Assembly: GCA_014268975.2 (NCBI GenBank)
Contig: CP077096.1
Span: forward strand, 4,005,501 to 4,069,500
Origin: Pseudomonas wayambapalatensis
Lineage (GTDB): Bacteria > Pseudomonadota > Gammaproteobacteria > Pseudomonadales > Pseudomonadaceae
Length of the DNA stretch: 64,000 nucleotides
Reading direction: 5' to 3'
A program made the translations under genes and the position numbers. Every line of letters starts with the position of its first letter. Position 1 is the first letter of the stretch. The notes under the pieces were generated by a model. That model saw only the letters and a program-made list of their open reading frames with translations. It had not been told where the DNA came from and did not search any database. Positions 60,370-64,000 of the stretch are shown here, one piece after another.

Positions 60370-61248
60370 ATGGACCTCGCCAACCTCAGCGCCTTCATCG
60401 CCATCGCCGAAACCGGAAGTTTTTCCGGCGCCGGTGAGCGCCTCCACCTGACCCAGCCTGCCGTCAGCAAACGCATCGCCGGCCTGGAGCAGCAACTGGA
60501 TGTACGCCTGTTCGATCGCCTGGGCCGTGAGGTCACCTTGACCGAAGCCGGCCGAGCCCTGCTGCCTCGCGCCTATCAGATCCTCAATGTACTGGATGAT
60601 ACGCGCCGCGCCCTGACCAATTTGACAGGAGAAGTTACCGGGCGCCTGACCCTGGCCACCAGCCATCATATCGGCCTGCACCGTCTGCCCCCGCTGCTGA
60701 GGGCTTTCACCCGACAGTACCCTTCCGTGGCACTGGATATTCAGTTCCTAGATTCAGAAACGGCCTACGACGAAGTTCTCCATGGCCGGGCGGAAATCGC
60801 AGTGATCACCCTGGCCCCCGAGCCCCATCACCTGGTCCGGGCCGTTCCAGTGTGGGATGACGCCCTGGATTTCGTAGCGGCCCCGGAGCACGCCCTGGCC
60901 CTTGATGGAGATGTCAGCTTGGCCGATATCGCCCGCCACCCCGCCGTGTTCCCCGGCGGCAACACCTTTACCCATCACATTGTGCAGCGCTTGTTCGAGA
61001 GTCAGGGCCTGACGCCGAACATCGCCATGAGCACCAACTACCTGGAGACCATCAAGATGATGGTTTCCATCGGCCTCGCGTGGAGCGTGCTGCCACGTAC
61101 TATGCTCGATGAACAGGTTGCACCCATCGCCTTGCCCGGCATACAGCTGTCGCGCCAGCTAGGCTACATTTTGCATACGGAACGAACGCTGTCGAATGCG
61201 GCAAAGGCGTTCATGGCATTGCTCGACAGCCACTCAGGGTCCGCCTGA
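60370..61248 (+). CDS. LysR-family transcriptional regulator
   Basis: A 292-residue regulator. The winged helix at about 1-60 reads NLSAFIAIAETGSFSGAGER and LTQPAVSKRIAGLEQQLDVR; the effector domain at about 90-290 includes GRLTLATSHHIGLHRLP and GLAWSVLPRTMLDEQ. It is divergent from leuC in a pattern kept in Pseudomonas, so it may tune leucine genes in response to a leucine-pathway intermediate. This link is inferred from position. Confidence 0.9.
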   Translation: MDLANLSAFIAIAETGSFSGAGERLHLTQPAVSKRIAGLEQQLDVRLFDRLGREVTLTEAGRALLPRAYQILNVLDDTRRALTNLTGEVTGRLTLATSHHIGLHRLPPLLRAFTRQYPSVALDIQFLDSETAYDEVLHGRAEIAVITLAPEPHHLVRAVPVWDDALDFVAAPEHALALDGDVSLADIARHPAVFPGGNTFTHHIVQRLFESQGLTPNIAMSTNYLETIKMMVSIGLAWSVLPRTMLDEQVAPIALPGIQLSRQLGYILHTERTLSNAAKAFMALLDSHSGSA

Positions 61249-61309
61249 CCGTCCATCAGCCAGGCATTTCACTTACAAGGACGCTTCATCCGCCAAAGGT
61301 CTGGTACCG

Positions 61310-64000
61310 ATGCCCAAATCAGCAAACCGCTTTCCGCGCCTGCCGCGCATTCCTGCGGTCGACCCCCAGGAGTCCGAGCAGGCCTGGCAGAATGCTCCGC
61401 AATTGCTGGCGGCGCTGAATGGCGCACGCCTGGGCGCCTGGCTGTGGGATATCGAAACCGGCCGGGTGAGTTGGTCGCGAGGCACGCAGGCGTTGTTCGG
61501 TTTCGACCCCTTGCGCCCGCTACCCGCGGACATCGACTACCTGGACCTGTTGCCGGAGGAAGATCGCACCCGCACCCGCCAGTTGTTCCACGCCGTGGTC
61601 AATGGCGAGCCCGTGGAGCAGGCCATGCGTCATCGCATCCGCTGGCCGGACGGCAGCCTGCACTGGCTGGAAATCAATGGCAGCCTCACCCATGATCGCC
61701 ATGGCCGTCCGCAGATGATCGGGGTGATCCGCGAGATCACTCGCCAGCGTGATCGCGAAACCGCATTGATCAACTCGGAAAAGCGTTTTGCCACCCTCTT
61801 CCACCTCAGCCCCAATGCCATCCTGCTGACCCGCCGCAACGATGGCATGATCTTCGAGGTCAACCAGCACTTCGAGGACATGTTCGGCTGGCCCGGCGCC
61901 CAGGTCGTCGGCAAGACCAGCGTGGAACTCGGCCTCTGGGTTCACCCCGAGCAGCGACAGCAGGTACTGGAGGCCACCCGCAGCAGTGGTAGCCCGGTGA
62001 TCATGGAAGTCCAGTTCCGCGCCACCAGCGGCAACATCCACGATGGAATCCTCTGCACCCAGGGTATCGAGCTCGAAGGCATAACCTACCTGATCAGCAC
62101 CTTTGTCGACACCACCGAGCGCAAGCGGGCCGAACAGGCACTCAAGGACAGCCAGGAGCGCCTGGACCTGGCCCTGGACTCGGCGCAGTTGGGTACCTGG
62201 GACTGGCACATTCCCAGCGGCATGCTCTATGGCTCCGCGCGCGCCGCGCAACTGCACGGCCTTGACCCGGTGCCCTTCCATGAGTCCTTCGACGCCTTCT
62301 TCGAAGGCGTGCCCGAGGAAGAACGCAGCGTCATGCGTCAAGCCTACCGTAGCCTGCGCGAAGGGCCGGCCGGCAACTACCAGATCACCTATCGCGTCCA
62401 GCTGGAGAACGGCGCATCGCGCTATATCGAAAGCCGTGCGCGGCTTTATCGCGACGAACATGGCAACCCACTGCGCATGGCCGGGACCTTGCTGGACATC
62501 ACCGACCAGGTCGAGCGCGAGCAACGCCTGAGCGCCTCGGAAGAGAAGTTCGCCAGCCTGTTCCAGGTCAGCCCCGACCCGATCTGCGTCACTCACCAGG
62601 ATACGGGCCAGTTCATCGAGATCAATCCAGCCTTCACCCAGACCTTCGGCTGGGAGGCCGAACAGGTCATCGGGCGCAGCGCCGAGCAGATCGGCCTGTG
62701 GGCCGAGTCGTCCGAGCGCGCCCAGCGTATCGAACGGGTGATCCGCGAGCAGGCCTTGAGCAATGTCGCGGTCGTGGTCAACCACCGCAATGGCTCACCG
62801 CTCACCTGCGTGATCTCCAGCCGTCTGATCACGGTAGACAGCCAACCCTGCAGCGTCACCACGCTACGTGACATCACCCAGCAACAGCGCGCCGAAGCGG
62901 CACTCAAGGCCAGCGAGGAGAAGTTCGCCAAAGCCTTCCACTCGAGCCCCGACGCCATCACCATCACCGAACGGCACAGTGGCCGCTATGTCGAGGTCAA
63001 CGACGGCTTCTGCCGCCTGACCGGATACAGCAGCAGCGAGGTGGTGGGCCGCACCGTTTTCGAACTGGGCATCTGGGCCGACGACAAGCAACGAGCGGCA
63101 TTGCTCGCCGAACTAGGGGAGCGTGGCCGGGTACACCACCGGGAAATGCTCGGGCGCAACAAGCGCGGAGACATCCTGACCGTCGAGGTGTCCGTCGAGC
63201 CGATCAGCCTCAATGAAACCGACTGCCTGCTGCTGACCGCCCGCGATGTCAGCCAGTTGAAGAACGCACAGGCGCAGATCCGTCACCTGGCCTACCACGA
63301 TCCGCTGACCAACCTGCCCAACCGTGCCCTGCTGATGGACCGGCTCAGCCAGCAGATCGCCCTGCTCAAGCGTCACAACTTGCGCGGCGCCCTGCTGTTC
63401 CTCGACCTGGACCACTTCAAGCACATCAACGACTCCCTGGGCCACCCCGTCGGCGACACGGTATTGAAGATCATCACTGCCCGCCTCGAAGCCAGCGTAC
63501 GCCTGGAAGACACCGTGGCACGCCTGGGCGGCGACGAATTCGTGGTCCTGCTCAGCGGTCTCGAGGGAAGTCGCGAGCACGTCGAAGGCAAGGTTCGCGA
63601 GTTGGCCGACACCCTGCGCGAGCTGCTGGCCGAACCCATGTCGCTGGATGGCCAGCGCCTGCAGGTGACGCCCAGCATCGGCGTGGCACTGATTCCCGAC
63701 CATGGCGCCACCCCGGCCGACTTGCTCAAGCGTGCAGACATCGCCCTTTACCGGGCCAAGGATTCCGGGCGCAATACCACCCAGCTGTTCCACACCACCA
63801 TGCAGAAAGCGGCCAGCGAGCGCCTGCGCATGGAAAACGACCTGCGCCTGGCACTGGCGCGTGGCGAACTGGCCCTGCACTTCCAGCCCCAGGTGGACGC
63901 CCGCGACAACCGCATCGTCGGCGCCGAAGTGCTCTTGCGCTGGCACCATCCGCAACTTGGCCAGCAAGCGCCCTCACAGTTCATCCAGGTACTCGAGGAA
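61310..64000 (+). CDS. Multi-PAS GGDEF-EAL cyclic-di-GMP protein (3' end beyond window)
   Basis: 897 codons are present, open to the window end. After a short start, four or more PAS/PAC sensor units follow: ALNGARLGAWLWDIETGRVS, FATLFHLSPNAILLT, LDLALDSAQLGTWDWHIPSG, FASLFQVSPDPICVT and FAKAFHSSPDAITIT. A GGDEF domain has the intact GGDEF at 740-744 and an I-site RLED at 731-734, so it looks able to make c-di-GMP with product feedback. The EAL domain starts at about 845 (LRLALARGELALHFQPQVD) and is cut before its catalytic motif. No membrane segment is seen. ATG 61310 is the first good start after LysR, with a weak ribosome site. Confidence 0.9.
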   Translation, partial: MPKSANRFPRLPRIPAVDPQESEQAWQNAPQLLAALNGARLGAWLWDIETGRVSWSRGTQALFGFDPLRPLPADIDYLDLLPEEDRTRTRQLFHAVVNGEPVEQAMRHRIRWPDGSLHWLEINGSLTHDRHGRPQMIGVIREITRQRDRETALINSEKRFATLFHLSPNAILLTRRNDGMIFEVNQHFEDMFGWPGAQVVGKTSVELGLWVHPEQRQQVLEATRSSGSPVIMEVQFRATSGNIHDGILCTQGIELEGITYLISTFVDTTERKRAEQALKDSQERLDLALDSAQLGTWDWHIPSGMLYGSARAAQLHGLDPVPFHESFDAFFEGVPEEERSVMRQAYRSLREGPAGNYQITYRVQLENGASRYIESRARLYRDEHGNPLRMAGTLLDITDQVEREQRLSASEEKFASLFQVSPDPICVTHQDTGQFIEINPAFTQTFGWEAEQVIGRSAEQIGLWAESSERAQRIERVIREQALSNVAVVVNHRNGSPLTCVISSRLITVDSQPCSVTTLRDITQQQRAEAALKASEEKFAKAFHSSPDAITITERHSGRYVEVNDGFCRLTGYSSSEVVGRTVFELGIWADDKQRAALLAELGERGRVHHREMLGRNKRGDILTVEVSVEPISLNETDCLLLTARDVSQLKNAQAQIRHLAYHDPLTNLPNRALLMDRLSQQIALLKRHNLRGALLFLDLDHFKHINDSLGHPVGDTVLKIITARLEASVRLEDTVARLGGDEFVVLLSGLEGSREHVEGKVRELADTLRELLAEPMSLDGQRLQVTPSIGVALIPDHGATPADLLKRADIALYRAKDSGRNTTQLFHTTMQKAASERLRMENDLRLALARGELALHFQPQVDARDNRIVGAEVLLRWHHPQLGQQAPSQFIQVLEE

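Overview
The window looks like a piece of a Pseudomonas chromosome, most likely of the P. putida group. The grounds are high GC, Pseudomonas-type REP palindromes (core GCGGGC-TTGCCCGC) in several spacers, and the conserved block leuC-leuD-leuB-asd-usg/asd paralog-fimV-truA-trpF-accD-folC-dedD-cvpA-purF-metZ. Species cannot be fixed from the sequence alone.

Layout. 1-2764: end of a purine salvage cluster, with the tail of a probable guanine deaminase, a GntR/FCD regulator and a divergent NCS2 purine permease around a shared promoter region that carries GntR-like operators. 2895-9704: six overlapping genes, MoxR ATPase, DUF58, DUF4381, two von Willebrand A proteins (the second with TPRs) and BatD. 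9960-15426: sbcD-sbcC-GST, followed by an inserted RNase T2 gene bracketed by a duplicated GST 3' end. 16680-21909: a small exported protein, a lactonase-like beta-propeller, a DUF5629-like protein, an RND/MMPL exporter and its YCF48 partner. 22144-28656: the reverse-strand run nadK, phosphoesterase, rhomboid, DUF1315, DUF2797, pepN. 28745-30386: DUF1853 and cytochrome b561. 30377-37358: the most accessory-looking part, with a PLP enzyme, a 1313-residue putative glycosyltransferase toxin and fadH. 37530-41000: a nitrilase-fold protein that appears to lack its catalytic residues, an AraC regulator, a 28-residue ORF, a MITE and a DUF2242 lipoprotein. 41190-41950: a tRNA-Val/tRNA-Asp array with a clear promoter and terminators. 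42047-60238: housekeeping biosynthesis on the reverse strand. 60370-64000: a LysR regulator divergent from leuC and a multi-PAS GGDEF-EAL protein cut by the window end.

The least ordinary items are the 1313-residue protein at 31311-35252, whose C-terminus has the signature of clostridial-type toxin glycosyltransferases (IWIG, a DMDD metal motif, a terminal S-x-W) and whose start codon sits behind a strong hairpin; the RNase T2 insertion with duplicated target-gene end; the MITE whose CTAG duplication forms a stop codon; and several paralogs that have lost catalytic residues (nitrilase-like, Asd-like, second VWA). No CRISPR array, prophage, integrase or complete insertion sequence was seen.
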